Source of the DNA: Gordonia phthalatica
Lineage (GTDB): Bacteria > Actinomycetota > Actinomycetes > Mycobacteriales > Mycobacteriaceae
Direction: 5' to 3'
Assembly (NCBI RefSeq): GCF_001305675.1
Contig: NZ_CP011853.1
Location: 4,340,001-4,404,000 of the forward strand
Length of the DNA stretch: 64,000 bases
In this document: positions 42,882 to 51,383 of the stretch, piece after piece
Layout: each line of letters begins with the position of its first letter
Position numbering within the stretch: position 1 is the stretch's first letter
The notes under the pieces: model-generated
Seen by the model: only the letters and a program-made list of their open reading frames with translations
What the model was told of the DNA's origin: nothing
Database searches by the model: none
Program-made: the position numbers and the translations under genes

Positions 42882-44291
42882 TCAGCGGTCCCGCAGCGCC
42901 GTCCGTGCCGCTCGATAGCCGCACATGCCGTGCACTCCTCCGCCCGGCGCGGTGGCGGATGAGCAGAGGTACACCCCCGGAACCGGCGTCGCGTGGGGTC
43001 GCAGCGACGGCACCGGGCGCGCCAGCAACTGCGTGAGAGTGCTTGCGCCGCAGTTGATGTCACCGCCGATGTAGTTGGGGTTGTGCGCCTCGAACCCCGT
43101 CGCGGTGGTGACGATCCGCTCGACGATCACGTCGCGGAAGCCCGGGGCGCAGCGTTCGATCTCGGCAACGATCGGCTCGGTCATGTCGACGTCGCAGCCC
43201 GAGGGAACGTGGCAATAGGACCACGCGAGGTGCACGCCGTCGGGCGCACGCGACGGGTCGATGCGCGTCGGCTCCCCACCCAGGATCCACGGGCGGTCGG
43301 GCACGCTGCCGGCGTCCACCGCGGCCTCGGTCCCGCGGATCTGCGCTCGGTCCCGAGCGATGTGGAAGGTCGCCGTCCGGGTCGCGGCGTCGGCGACACC
43401 GTCGGCCCACGGAATCGGCTCATGCAGAAGGAAGTCGACCTTGCACACGCCGCCGCCGTATCGGTACCGATCGAGCGCCCGCGCATAGCGCGACGGCAGC
43501 CGCTCCCCCATGATCTGCGCGAGTGCGCGCGGTGAGACATCGAAGAAGATCTGGTCTGCGCGCGGCAACTCCGCGAAACGAGCTATGTGACAGTCGGTTT
43601 CGATGCGGCCGCCCCGCTCGACGACGATCGCGGCGAGCGCATCGGCCACCGACTGCGAGCCGCCCGCGGCGATCGGCCACCCGGGTTCGATCAACATCCC
43701 GAGGAGCAGCCCGGCGGCGGTGGAGCCGAGCGACGTGGTCGGCCGCCCGGCGTGAGCCGCGATCGCTGCGAATGCGGTCCGGGTGCGCTCATCGCGGAAC
43801 GCGCCACGGACGAAGGCGTCGATCGGCGTCAGCGCCGCAGGCCCGAATCCGGCCATGGACAGCGGGTGCGCCGGGATCCCGGGCATGCCGAAGACATCGT
43901 GAGCGGCGTCCGCACCGAAGAGCACCCCTCGTCGCCACGCGGCGGCGTCGCGGCCGAAATCATCGGCGATGCGGTCGGTCCCGCGATGAATGCCGAGCCC
44001 GTCGTCGGAGTCGAAGACATGCGCGACCGACACCTCCGGGACCAGCCACTCGACGCGGTCGGCCAGGCCGAGTTCAGCGAACGCCTGCGACGAATAGCCG
44101 GTCGGATGCACCGCCGCGCACAGGTCGCGACGGATCCCGGCGCCGAACGCCTCATCGGTGCGGGTGCCGCCGCCGATCTGGTCGGCGGCCTCCAGAACCA
44201 GCACCGACCGTCCGGCACGTGCCATCACCGCTGCCGCGGTCAGCCCGTTCGGCCCGGCTCCGACGACGATGACGTCCCACCGCTCACTCAC
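42882..44291 (-). CDS. Phytoene dehydrogenase-like FAD-dependent oxidoreductase
   Basis: The 469-residue protein starts with the dinucleotide-binding fingerprint VVGAGPNGLTAAAVMARAG (9-27), followed by the second FAD segment LEAADQIGGGTRT. It ends in the CrtI-like PGVYLCSSATAPGGGVHGMCG motif, all typical of carotenoid desaturase/isomerase-type flavoproteins. No carotenoid synthase is nearby, so the substrate is uncertain. The GTG start at 44291 has GGAGGGG upstream. Confidence 0.83.
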   Translation of the reverse strand: MSERWDVIVVGAGPNGLTAAAVMARAGRSVLVLEAADQIGGGTRTDEAFGAGIRRDLCAAVHPTGYSSQAFAELGLADRVEWLVPEVSVAHVFDSDDGLGIHRGTDRIADDFGRDAAAWRRGVLFGADAAHDVFGMPGIPAHPLSMAGFGPAALTPIDAFVRGAFRDERTRTAFAAIAAHAGRPTTSLGSTAAGLLLGMLIEPGWPIAAGGSQSVADALAAIVVERGGRIETDCHIARFAELPRADQIFFDVSPRALAQIMGERLPSRYARALDRYRYGGGVCKVDFLLHEPIPWADGVADAATRTATFHIARDRAQIRGTEAAVDAGSVPDRPWILGGEPTRIDPSRAPDGVHLAWSYCHVPSGCDVDMTEPIVAEIERCAPGFRDVIVERIVTTATGFEAHNPNYIGGDINCGASTLTQLLARPVPSLRPHATPVPGVYLCSSATAPGGGVHGMCGYRAARTALRDR

Positions 44292-44443
44292 GGTCGTCCC
44301 CTCCGTCTGCGGTCTCGACCTCGTCGTCTACTCAGACGACAAGACGGGCATCGTTCGAAGCGGCGACACCGCCCCCATGATCGCATCCGATTCGTTACCC
44401 ACCACGCGGTGGCCGAGGACCTGGAAGTGTCGGAATCACCGAC

Positions 44444-44449
44444 TAGATT
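44444..44449 (+). promoter_or_regulatory. -10 box of the TPM-domain gene (leaderless)
   Basis: TAGATT ends six bases before the ATG at 44456. Confidence 0.55.
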
Positions 44450-44455
44450 GGGTCC

Positions 44456-46159
44456 ATGATCTCTGCGCGCACCCGACGCCCTGCCGGGGCGACCAGTCTC
44501 CTCCTGACCGTCGCCGCCGCGCTCGCCGCTCTCGTCACGATCGTCGCCGGTCCGGGCGTCGCGAACGCTCAGGCACCGCTCCGCATGGCGGACCGCATCG
44601 TCGACACCGCGGGCGTGTTCAACGAGGCCGACCACGAGAAGCTCGAGACCGCGCTCGACGAGCTCGACAGCAATCGCCACATCCAGATGTGGGTGGTCGT
44701 CGTCGACGACTTCGATTCGATGACACCGGCGGCGTGGGCGAACGCCACCACCGACCTCAGCGATTTCGGTGATCGGGACGTCCTCCTGGCGGTGTCGACC
44801 AAGACCGGGCAGTACCGGCTCACCGCACCCACTGCGATCGACGATCTCTCACAGGAGGAGATCGACGAGGTCGCGAACGACACCCTGAAACCCGAGCTCG
44901 AGAAGAAGCAGTGGGCGAAGGCCGCGGAGAACACGATCACCGGCATCGACGACGCCGCGGACAGCAATTCGCACTTCTGGCTGATCGTCGGCGTCATCGT
45001 CGTCGTGCTCCTGCTGATCCTGGCCGGCCTGGTCTACCTCGCCCGCCGCCGGACCGACGACGACCTCGACGACCTGACGCAGCCCGACGAGTCCCTGACC
45101 GTCGACCAGCTGACGGAGGAACCGCTCGACGACCTGCACGCGTGGTCACGCGAGGTGCTCGTCGCCACCGACAACGCCGTCCGGACCAGCGCAGATGAGC
45201 TCACCGTCGCGATCGACGAGCTCGATGACGCCGCCGTCGCACCGTTCGCCACCGCGTTGGTGGCAGCGCAGAGCGCACTCGCGACGTCGTTCGCACTCCG
45301 TCATCGACTCGACACCGAAGACGCCGTCGACAACGAGCAGCGCGCCCTGCTCGTCGAGATCATCACCGCCTGCTCCGATGCCGATTCGCGCCTGGACACG
45401 CAGGTGACAGCGTTCGACGCGAAGCGCGACCTCGTCGTCGACGCGAACGATCGGCTCGACGCACTCGCGGACCGGATCGCGGAGACCGCGGCGCGTCTAC
45501 CCGGGACAGAGGCCACGCTCGCCGGATTGCCCGACGAGCGCGACGTCTCGGCGATCCACGACAACATCGACCTGGCCCGCACTCATCTGCAGTTCGCGGA
45601 GGACAGCGTCGACCAGGGCCGTGAAGCCGCCGCTCTGCCCGCCGACCAGCGCGGGCCGGCCGGAGCCGCCATCCGTTCCGCCGAGGTCGCGCTCGACACC
45701 GCCGACAAACTGCTCGACGCGGTCGACTCCGCAGACCACGACGTGGACGGTGAACTCGGGATCGCCGAGGCGAAGATCCAGCTCGCCTCGGACTTCATCG
45801 ACACCCGCCGCGGCGCGGTCGGCGCCCGTGCCCGCACCCTCCTCTCGGTGGCGCAGGACCTGATCGCGACCGACGACGAGGTGCCCGACGCCGACGCACG
45901 GCAGGCCGCCGACTACGCGGACCAGACGCTCGACGCCGCGCTCGCCGACGTCGCCGCCTGGCGCGACCAGCAACCGGACGATCCGGCGACCGACGCCGTT
46001 CTGACCGGAACCCTGGTCGACAGCGTGCTGCCGGGGTCCCCGAGCGAGGCCGCGTGGCAGCCGGCGGGTCACCTCGGGTACAGCACCGGGGGGCGCAGCC
46101 CGGGCTCGTTCGGCGGGTCGTCGACGTCGGGCCGCATCGGCACCGGCGGGCGGTTCTGA
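44456..46159 (+). CDS. TPM-domain (YgcG-like) membrane protein
   Basis: The 567-residue protein has a signal peptide (cleavage near VANAQA, residue 39). An exposed TPM domain (about 45-165; MADRIVDTAGVFNEADHEKL and WVVVVDDFDSM are characteristic) is followed by one membrane helix (about 177-197). The long Asp/Ala-rich helical cytosolic region then ends in a Gly/Ser-rich tail (GGRSPGSFGGSSTSG). TPM domains have been linked to acid phosphatase activity and photosystem repair in other organisms; here the function is unknown. It is divergent from the FAD enzyme. Confidence 0.8.
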   Translation: MISARTRRPAGATSLLLTVAAALAALVTIVAGPGVANAQAPLRMADRIVDTAGVFNEADHEKLETALDELDSNRHIQMWVVVVDDFDSMTPAAWANATTDLSDFGDRDVLLAVSTKTGQYRLTAPTAIDDLSQEEIDEVANDTLKPELEKKQWAKAAENTITGIDDAADSNSHFWLIVGVIVVVLLLILAGLVYLARRRTDDDLDDLTQPDESLTVDQLTEEPLDDLHAWSREVLVATDNAVRTSADELTVAIDELDDAAVAPFATALVAAQSALATSFALRHRLDTEDAVDNEQRALLVEIITACSDADSRLDTQVTAFDAKRDLVVDANDRLDALADRIAETAARLPGTEATLAGLPDERDVSAIHDNIDLARTHLQFAEDSVDQGREAAALPADQRGPAGAAIRSAEVALDTADKLLDAVDSADHDVDGELGIAEAKIQLASDFIDTRRGAVGARARTLLSVAQDLIATDDEVPDADARQAADYADQTLDAALADVAAWRDQQPDDPATDAVLTGTLVDSVLPGSPSEAAWQPAGHLGYSTGGRSPGSFGGSSTSGRIGTGGRF

Positions 46160-46300
46160 CCCGAGTACTGCCACGATCAGTCCCCCTGGCGACTCGCCGA
46201 CCGCACACGCGGAGTGATCTTCGCCATTCTCAGCGGCCGTCTCCCCTGGTCACCACTCCGCGGCACGTCGCCGTCCCTTTTACTTCGTAACCCTAAGTAT

Positions 46301-46306
46301 TAGCCT
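46301..46306 (+). promoter_or_regulatory. -10 box and possible operator of marR (leaderless)
   Basis: TAGCCT ends eight bases before the GTG at 46315. It lies inside TAAG-N7-CTTA (46294-46308), which could be the regulator's own binding site. Confidence 0.45.
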
Positions 46307-46314
46307 TATGAACT

Positions 46315-46755
46315 GTGAGCAACGATTCGACCTACGACCTCGCCTCAGGCCTGCGCCACTCCGTCACCCGCCTGTATCTGACGTTGCGCCGCAACGCCCC
46401 GATCAGCGAGCTGACCGCGGCACAGGCCTCGGCGCTCTCGGTCCTCGTCGATCACGGCCCGATGCGGATGGGCGAACTCGCAGAGCGCGAATCCGTCCGC
46501 ATGCCGACCGCGACCGCACTGGTCGACGGCCTCCTCCGCGAGGGCCTCGTGACCCGCGAACCCGACCCGACCGATCGTCGCGCCGTCGTCGTCGCCACCA
46601 CAGACAAAGCCGCCGCGCTGATCCGGAACATCCGGACGAGCCGTGACGACACCGTCATCCGGACTCTGGAGACTCTGTCCGACGAACACCGCGCAGCGCT
46701 GATGGCGGCCCTGCCCGCCCTGCGCGAACTGCAGACCAGAATGGAGAACGCATGA
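46315..46755 (+). CDS. MarR-family transcriptional regulator
   Basis: The 146-residue winged-helix protein has the MarR core: LTAAQASALSVLVDHGPMRM, then MPTATALVDGLLREGLVTRE and the wing DPTDRRAVVV. The GTG at 46315 is used. Its stop overlaps the following MFS gene (ATGA), so it probably represses its own operon and thereby the exporter. The inducer is unknown. Confidence 0.9.
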   Translation: MSNDSTYDLASGLRHSVTRLYLTLRRNAPISELTAAQASALSVLVDHGPMRMGELAERESVRMPTATALVDGLLREGLVTREPDPTDRRAVVVATTDKAAALIRNIRTSRDDTVIRTLETLSDEHRAALMAALPALRELQTRMENA

Positions 46756-47990
46756 GCGCCGATGAGCACTCTCTGACAGCGGCCCTCAAGGGCCAACCCC
46801 GCACCGTGTGGGTGACCGCGTTCGCCGCGGTCATCGCCTTCATGGGCATCGGCCTCGTCGACCCGATCCTGAACACCATCCGCGAGGCGCTCGGCGCACC
46901 GGAGACCAAGCTGACGCTGCTGTTCGGCGTCTACATGGGCGTTCAGGTGGTGGCGATGCTGATCACCGGCTGGGCCGCGTACCGGTTCGGACCCAAGCGA
47001 ACACTGACGGCAGGACTGGTCTGCATCGTCATCGCCGCCGGCGTCTCGGCCTTCGCGGCGAACATCGACCAGCTGATCGCCCTGCGCGTGATCTGGGGTC
47101 TGGGCAACGCGCTCTTCATCGCCACCGCGCTGGCGTTCATCGTCGGCCAAGCCAAGGGCGGCCAGCAGGGTGCGATCCTGCTGTACGAGGCCGCCCTCGG
47201 CGTGGGCCTGGCGGTCGGTCCCCTGCTGGGCGCCGTGCTCGGTGAATGGACCTGGCGCGCACCGTTCGCAGGCACCGCACTGTTGATGCTGGCCGGCGCC
47301 ATCCTGTGCACCATGATGCTGCCCGCCGACGGCCCGCGCGCGCAGCGCCAGTCGGTGAACCTCCTCGATCCGATCAAGGCCCTGAAGAACCGCACCCTCC
47401 TGATCAACTCGATCGGCTCCGCGTTCTACACCGGCGCGCTGTTCACCGTCATCGCCTGGTCGCCCATCGCCATGGGTCTGCGCCCGATCTACGCGGGCAT
47501 CGTCTTCTTCGGGTGGGGCCTGCTGACCGCGCTGGCCGGCGTCTTCATCGGCCCGCGCGTGGCCCAGGCCATCGGTGCCCGCGGGGGCGTCCTCGCCGCC
47601 ATCGCCGCCTACCTCGTCACCATGGTGATGGCCGCGATCGGCGTCGTCGACCACGAGGTGTGGCTGATCGGCCTGGCGGTCGTGCTCTCCGGCATCCCGT
47701 CCGGCGTACTGAACACCCTGTTCACGGGCGTGGCGATGTCCGCCGCCGACAGCTCGACGCCGCGTTCGGTCGCCAGCGCCGGCTACAGCTTCCTGCGCTG
47801 GATGGGCGCCGCCGCGTCGGCCATCATGGTCGCCTACCTGGCCCAGTGGTTCGGCATGGCCGCACCGTTCTGGTTCGCCGCGGGCTACTGCGCGATCGCC
47901 GTCGCCGCCCTGCTCATCGCCGGCGAGGGCAAGCCCGACGAGCACGAAGTGACTCCCGAAGCCGTTTTGGTCGGCGCCGAGGAGTACTGA
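46752..47990 (+). CDS. MFS transporter, probable drug exporter
   Basis: The 412-residue protein has 12 predicted helices. It shows the MFS motif A region (GWAAYRFGPKRTLTAG, about 75-90) and a motif-C-like glycine-rich helix 5 (ALGVGLAVGPLLGAVLGEW), typical of proton-driven exporters. It is coupled to the MarR gene and followed 19 bp later by an SDR gene. Confidence 0.88.
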   Translation: MSADEHSLTAALKGQPRTVWVTAFAAVIAFMGIGLVDPILNTIREALGAPETKLTLLFGVYMGVQVVAMLITGWAAYRFGPKRTLTAGLVCIVIAAGVSAFAANIDQLIALRVIWGLGNALFIATALAFIVGQAKGGQQGAILLYEAALGVGLAVGPLLGAVLGEWTWRAPFAGTALLMLAGAILCTMMLPADGPRAQRQSVNLLDPIKALKNRTLLINSIGSAFYTGALFTVIAWSPIAMGLRPIYAGIVFFGWGLLTALAGVFIGPRVAQAIGARGGVLAAIAAYLVTMVMAAIGVVDHEVWLIGLAVVLSGIPSGVLNTLFTGVAMSAADSSTPRSVASAGYSFLRWMGAAASAIMVAYLAQWFGMAAPFWFAAGYCAIAVAALLIAGEGKPDEHEVTPEAVLVGAEEY

Positions 47991-48009
47991 ACGAAATAGG
48001 ATCAGCGGT

Positions 48010-48696
48010 ATGCCTACCGCTTTGATCACCGGAGCCAGTCGTGGCGTCGGTGCGCAGATCGCTCGCGCTCTCGCACCGACCCACGACCTTCTGCTGGGTG
48101 GCCGCGGCTCCGCGGAGCTCGACGCCCTGGCCATGGAGTTCGACGGTGCCGTGACCCTGCCCGTCGACATCACCGACTACGCCGCGCTGGAGACGGTCGT
48201 CGAGACCGTGGACGCGCTCGACGTGCTGGTCCACAGCGCGGGTGTGGCATCGAGCCTGGAGGCCGTCGCCGACACCCCCGTCGAGGAGTGGCGGCACGTG
48301 ATGGACGTCAACGTGATCGCCGCGGCCGAGCTGACCCGGCTGCTGCTCCCCGCCCTCCGCTCCCGCAGCGGGCACATCGTGTTCCTGAACTCCGGTGCCG
48401 GAATGAACGTCCGTGCCAACTGGACCCCTTATGCCGCAAGCAAATTCGCACTTCGTGCGCTCGCAGACGGCATCCGCAACGAAGAGCCCACGCTCCGCGT
48501 GACGTCGATCTTCCCCGGCCGTATCGACACCGACATGCAACGTGACATCGTCGCCTTCGAGGGCGCCGACTACGACCCGTCGAAGTACCTGCGGCCCGAG
48601 ACGGTCGCCGCGGCCGTCGCCAACGCCGTCAACACCCCCGCGGACGCGCACCCCACCGACATCGTCCTGCGCCCGCGGGCATCCCGGAACCGCTGA
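48010..48696 (+). CDS. Short-chain dehydrogenase/reductase (SDR)
   Basis: The 228-residue classical SDR has the cofactor motif TGASRGVGAQ (7-16), an NAG-like HSAG at 75-78, and the catalytic Ser128, Tyr141 and Lys145 (YAASK). The substrate is not evident. TAGGAT at 47997-48002 ends seven bases before the ATG, so it may have its own promoter besides read-through from the MFS gene. It converges with the isomerase-like gene. Confidence 0.85.
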   Translation: MPTALITGASRGVGAQIARALAPTHDLLLGGRGSAELDALAMEFDGAVTLPVDITDYAALETVVETVDALDVLVHSAGVASSLEAVADTPVEEWRHVMDVNVIAAAELTRLLLPALRSRSGHIVFLNSGAGMNVRANWTPYAASKFALRALADGIRNEEPTLRVTSIFPGRIDTDMQRDIVAFEGADYDPSKYLRPETVAAAVANAVNTPADAHPTDIVLRPRASRNR

Positions 48697-48717
48697 GTCC
48701 AGGCAGAGCTCGTCCGC

Positions 48718-49113
48718 TCAGACCTGTTTCAGGTCCTCCTGGCTCCACACGGCGCGCATGCTGACGATCTTGCCGTCGTCGTCGAAGACCATGATGTCGA
48801 CCGGGGTGATCTCGAACTTCGAGCCCGCCACCCCGGTGACCAGCGTGAACTCGAAGACCGCGGTGTCGCCGGCGATCTTGGTCCACTTGAGCTCGGCGTC
48901 GCGGCTGTCGAGGCCGGTGATGATGCCGTAGAACTCGACCAGTTCGGCACGCGTGCTGCGAACGGGTGCGCCGATGGGGTCTTCGACGGTCGCGCCATCG
49001 GCGTAGAGGTCGGCGATGTCGTCGGCGGTGCCCGAGTTGAGGCCGTCGATGTACGCCTGGACGGTCGCGGCGATCTTGTCCGACAGACCGATCTCCTGCT
49101 GCTCAGCAGTCAT
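48718..49113 (-). CDS. Ketosteroid delta5-isomerase-like protein (NTF2/SnoaL fold)
   Basis: The 131-residue protein follows bacterial 3-oxo-delta5-steroid isomerase closely. VQAYIDGLNSG and ATVEDPIGAP are near the N-terminus, and ITPVDIMVFDDDGKIVSMRA near the end. The residues corresponding to the catalytic Tyr14, Asp38 and Asp99 of the Comamonas enzyme are Tyr21, Asp45 and Asp106. GGGAGAAG upstream supports the ATG at 49113. Steroid isomerisation is plausible for this group of bacteria, but no other steroid gene is adjacent. An SDR converges on it. Confidence 0.78.
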   Translation of the reverse strand: MTAEQQEIGLSDKIAATVQAYIDGLNSGTADDIADLYADGATVEDPIGAPVRSTRAELVEFYGIITGLDSRDAELKWTKIAGDTAVFEFTLVTGVAGSKFEITPVDIMVFDDDGKIVSMRAVWSQEDLKQV

Positions 49114-49215
49114 TTCTTCTCCCTGAATTGGAACACGTTCTAGTTGGGAGGGTAGCAGCGACGCCGGTCTCAGGCGAGGGCCTGCACGAAGTCGTCGGGC
49201 TGGCATCATGACGGC

Positions 49216-49557
49216 ATGACCGTGACCCGCTCGATCCTGCTGTTCGTCCTCGCCGCCGTCGCCGAGATCGGCGGCGCGTGGCTCATCTGGCAGGGGATCC
49301 GCGAGCACCGCGGTTGGCTGTTCATCGGCGCGGGAGTGGTGGCGCTCGGCCTTTACGGCTTCGTCGCCACGCTGCAGCCCGACGCCGAGTTCGGCCGCAT
49401 CCTCGCAGCGTACGGCGGTGTCTTCGTCGCCGGATCACTGATCTGGGGCATGGTGGTCGACGGCTTCCGCCCCGACCGCTGGGACGTGATCGGTGCCCTG
49501 ATCTGCCTCGTCGGCGTCGCCGTGATCATGTACATGCCGCGGGCGCTGGAGGGGTAG
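49216..49557 (+). CDS. YnfA/UPF0060-family membrane protein
   Basis: The 113-residue protein has four membrane helices and the conserved AEIGGAWLIWQGIREHRGW (16-34) and AYGGVFVAGSLIWG segments of the family. Its fold resembles small multidrug-resistance transporters, though function is poorly established. It is a single gene. Confidence 0.88.
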   Translation: MTVTRSILLFVLAAVAEIGGAWLIWQGIREHRGWLFIGAGVVALGLYGFVATLQPDAEFGRILAAYGGVFVAGSLIWGMVVDGFRPDRWDVIGALICLVGVAVIMYMPRALEG

Positions 49558-49566
49558 GGCGCGGAC

Positions 49567-50133
49567 TCAGTCGAGCCGCGTCCACCCCGCGCCGGTGGTG
49601 TACGACGTCGAGATCGTCTTCCTCGACCCGTTCGCCTTGGGCCACTGGATGGTGACGATGGTGGGGCCGAGGTCGAACTTCGCGCCGTCGGACGTCGTGA
49701 ACTGCATGGAGTTCGGGGTGTCGGTGAAGAACTCGCCGCGCATCGCGACGAACGGTCGGCGCGTGTCGCTGGTGCTCGACGGCTGAGCCCGCGTCCACGC
49801 CTTCAGGTAGCGGATGCCCTTGAGGTTCCGGCAGGCGACGAAACGGTTCTCGCCGGTCCACATCATGCGGACTGCGATGTCGCCGCCGTCGCAGCGAACC
49901 TCCTTCTGCGCGAAGCCGTTCAGGTCGGCGCCCCACGGCACGGTGCCCTTGGTGGGTGGCGGCGGCAGGGGAGTCTGCGACGTCGGAGCCGCCGTCGAAC
50001 TCGGGTCGTCCGCCGGGGCATCGCTGCCGCACGCGGTGGTCAGCGCGATCGCCGCTGCGCACGCGAGGAGGCCGGCACCTCGCGATGCCGGCCCCAGCGC
50101 TGCACTGATGCGTCTCCTACTTGAGGTCGGCAC
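49567..50133 (-). CDS. Probable secreted lipoprotein
   Basis: The 188-residue protein has a signal peptide with a lipobox-like end (ALTTAC, Cys35). A Thr/Pro/Ser-rich linker and a small domain with two cysteines (VRCDGGD and VACRNLKG) follow. The -3 residue of the lipobox is not ideal, so simple secretion is possible. The only in-frame start is the GTG at 50133, which lies inside the acyl-CoA dehydrogenase gene, so the two are probably translationally linked. I do not recognise the family. Confidence 0.65.
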   Translation of the reverse strand: MPTSSRRRISAALGPASRGAGLLACAAAIALTTACGSDAPADDPSSTAAPTSQTPLPPPPTKGTVPWGADLNGFAQKEVRCDGGDIAVRMMWTGENRFVACRNLKGIRYLKAWTRAQPSSTSDTRRPFVAMRGEFFTDTPNSMQFTTSDGAKFDLGPTIVTIQWPKANGSRKTISTSYTTGAGWTRLD

Positions 50134-51304
50134 TGTTCTTGCCCAAGACCTTGCGGGCGATGATCAGCTGCTGGATCTGCTGGGTGCCCTCGAAGATGTC
50201 CAGGATCTTGGAGTCGCGCGCCCACTTCTCCAGGAGTTCGGTCTCGGAGAAGGCTGCGGTGGAGCCGATCTCGACGGCCTTGTTGGTGAGCTCGGTGACC
50301 ATGCGACCGGCCTTCGCCTTGCTCATCGACGCCTCGGCGGAGTTCGGCGTCTTGTTGTCGGCCATCCACGCGGCGCGCAGGGCCAGCATCCACGAGGCCT
50401 CCCAATCGGACTCCAGGCGGATGAAGTCGGCGACGGAGGCGTGCTGAGCTGCGGCGGGACGGTCGTAGTCGATCTCGTGACCGGCCTCTTCGAGCATGCG
50501 ACGCAGCTCCTCGAGGGCGGCACGGCCCAGGCCGACTGCCATCGCCGCGACCACCGGACGGGTGTTGTCGAAGGTCTGCATCACGCCACCGAAGCCCTTG
50601 CGGACCTCGATGTCGGGGGAGCCGAGAAGGTTCTCGGCGGGGACGCGGACGTCGTCGAAGACGATGACGGCGGTGTCGGACGCCTTGAGACCCAGCTTCT
50701 CCTCGAGGCGGGCGACGGTGACGCCCGTGCTGTTCAACGGCACGACGAAGCTCTTGATGGCGGCGCGGCCGACGCTCTTGTCGAGGGTGGCCCACACGAC
50801 CACGTGATCGGCGCGCGACCCGGCGGTCACGAAGATCTTCTCGCCGTTGATGACGTACTCGTCGCCGTCGAGCACCGCGGTGGTGGAGACGGCGGCGGAG
50901 TCGCTGCCGAAGCTCGGCTCGGTGATGGCCATGGCGGCCCAGACGTCGGCGAAGCGCTCCAGCTGCTCGTCGTTCGCGACGGCGGCGATGGCGGCGTTGC
51001 CGAGGCCCTGGTAGGGGATCGACAGCATGAGTCCGACGTCGCCCCAGCTCAGCTCACGTGCGTTGAGCACCGAGCGGATGTTGGCGCCGTTCACGGTCTC
51101 ACCCTTGTCAGCACCCTTGTCGGCGTCCTTGTCGCCGCTGCGCGCCTGCTTGGCGATCTTGCCGAGTTCGTCGAGTTCCGTGGGGTACTCGTGCTCGGCC
51201 TTGTCGTACTTGCGGGAGATGGGCCGGAAGATGTGCTCGGCAGCAAGGCGGGCGCGCTCGACCGTGGAGTTCAGCTTCTCCGGGAGCTCAAGGTTAATAG
51301 CCAT
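50117..51304 (-). CDS. Acyl-CoA dehydrogenase
   Basis: The 395-residue flavoprotein has the acyl-CoA dehydrogenase signatures AITEPSFGSDSAA (near residues 125-137), the YVINGEKIFVTAGSRADHVV strand and the FEGTQQIQQLIIARKVLG C-terminus. An Asp/Lys-rich insertion (about 53-72, KQARSGDKDADKGADKGE) sits in the N-terminal helical domain. It catalyses the first oxidation step of beta-oxidation or a related catabolic pathway; chain length is unknown. The start is nine bases from an operator-like palindrome, so a TetR-type repressor probably controls it. Confidence 0.9.
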   Translation of the reverse strand: MAINLELPEKLNSTVERARLAAEHIFRPISRKYDKAEHEYPTELDELGKIAKQARSGDKDADKGADKGETVNGANIRSVLNARELSWGDVGLMLSIPYQGLGNAAIAAVANDEQLERFADVWAAMAITEPSFGSDSAAVSTTAVLDGDEYVINGEKIFVTAGSRADHVVVWATLDKSVGRAAIKSFVVPLNSTGVTVARLEEKLGLKASDTAVIVFDDVRVPAENLLGSPDIEVRKGFGGVMQTFDNTRPVVAAMAVGLGRAALEELRRMLEEAGHEIDYDRPAAAQHASVADFIRLESDWEASWMLALRAAWMADNKTPNSAEASMSKAKAGRMVTELTNKAVEIGSTAAFSETELLEKWARDSKILDIFEGTQQIQQLIIARKVLGKNSADLK

Positions 51305-51312
51305 GACAAAAC

Positions 51313-51328
51313 CTTACTACTGAGTAAG
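51313..51328. promoter_or_regulatory. Operator-like palindrome before the acyl-CoA dehydrogenase
   Basis: CTTACT-ACTG-AGTAAG has perfect 6-bp arms and lies nine bases upstream of the start codon. This spacing is usual for TetR-family repressors of fatty-acid genes. Confidence 0.55.
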
Positions 51329-51383
51329 TTACTTGCCAAGCCCCTCCGCCACCGGTTCTCGCACCCGGCTATCGTCGAGGGCG

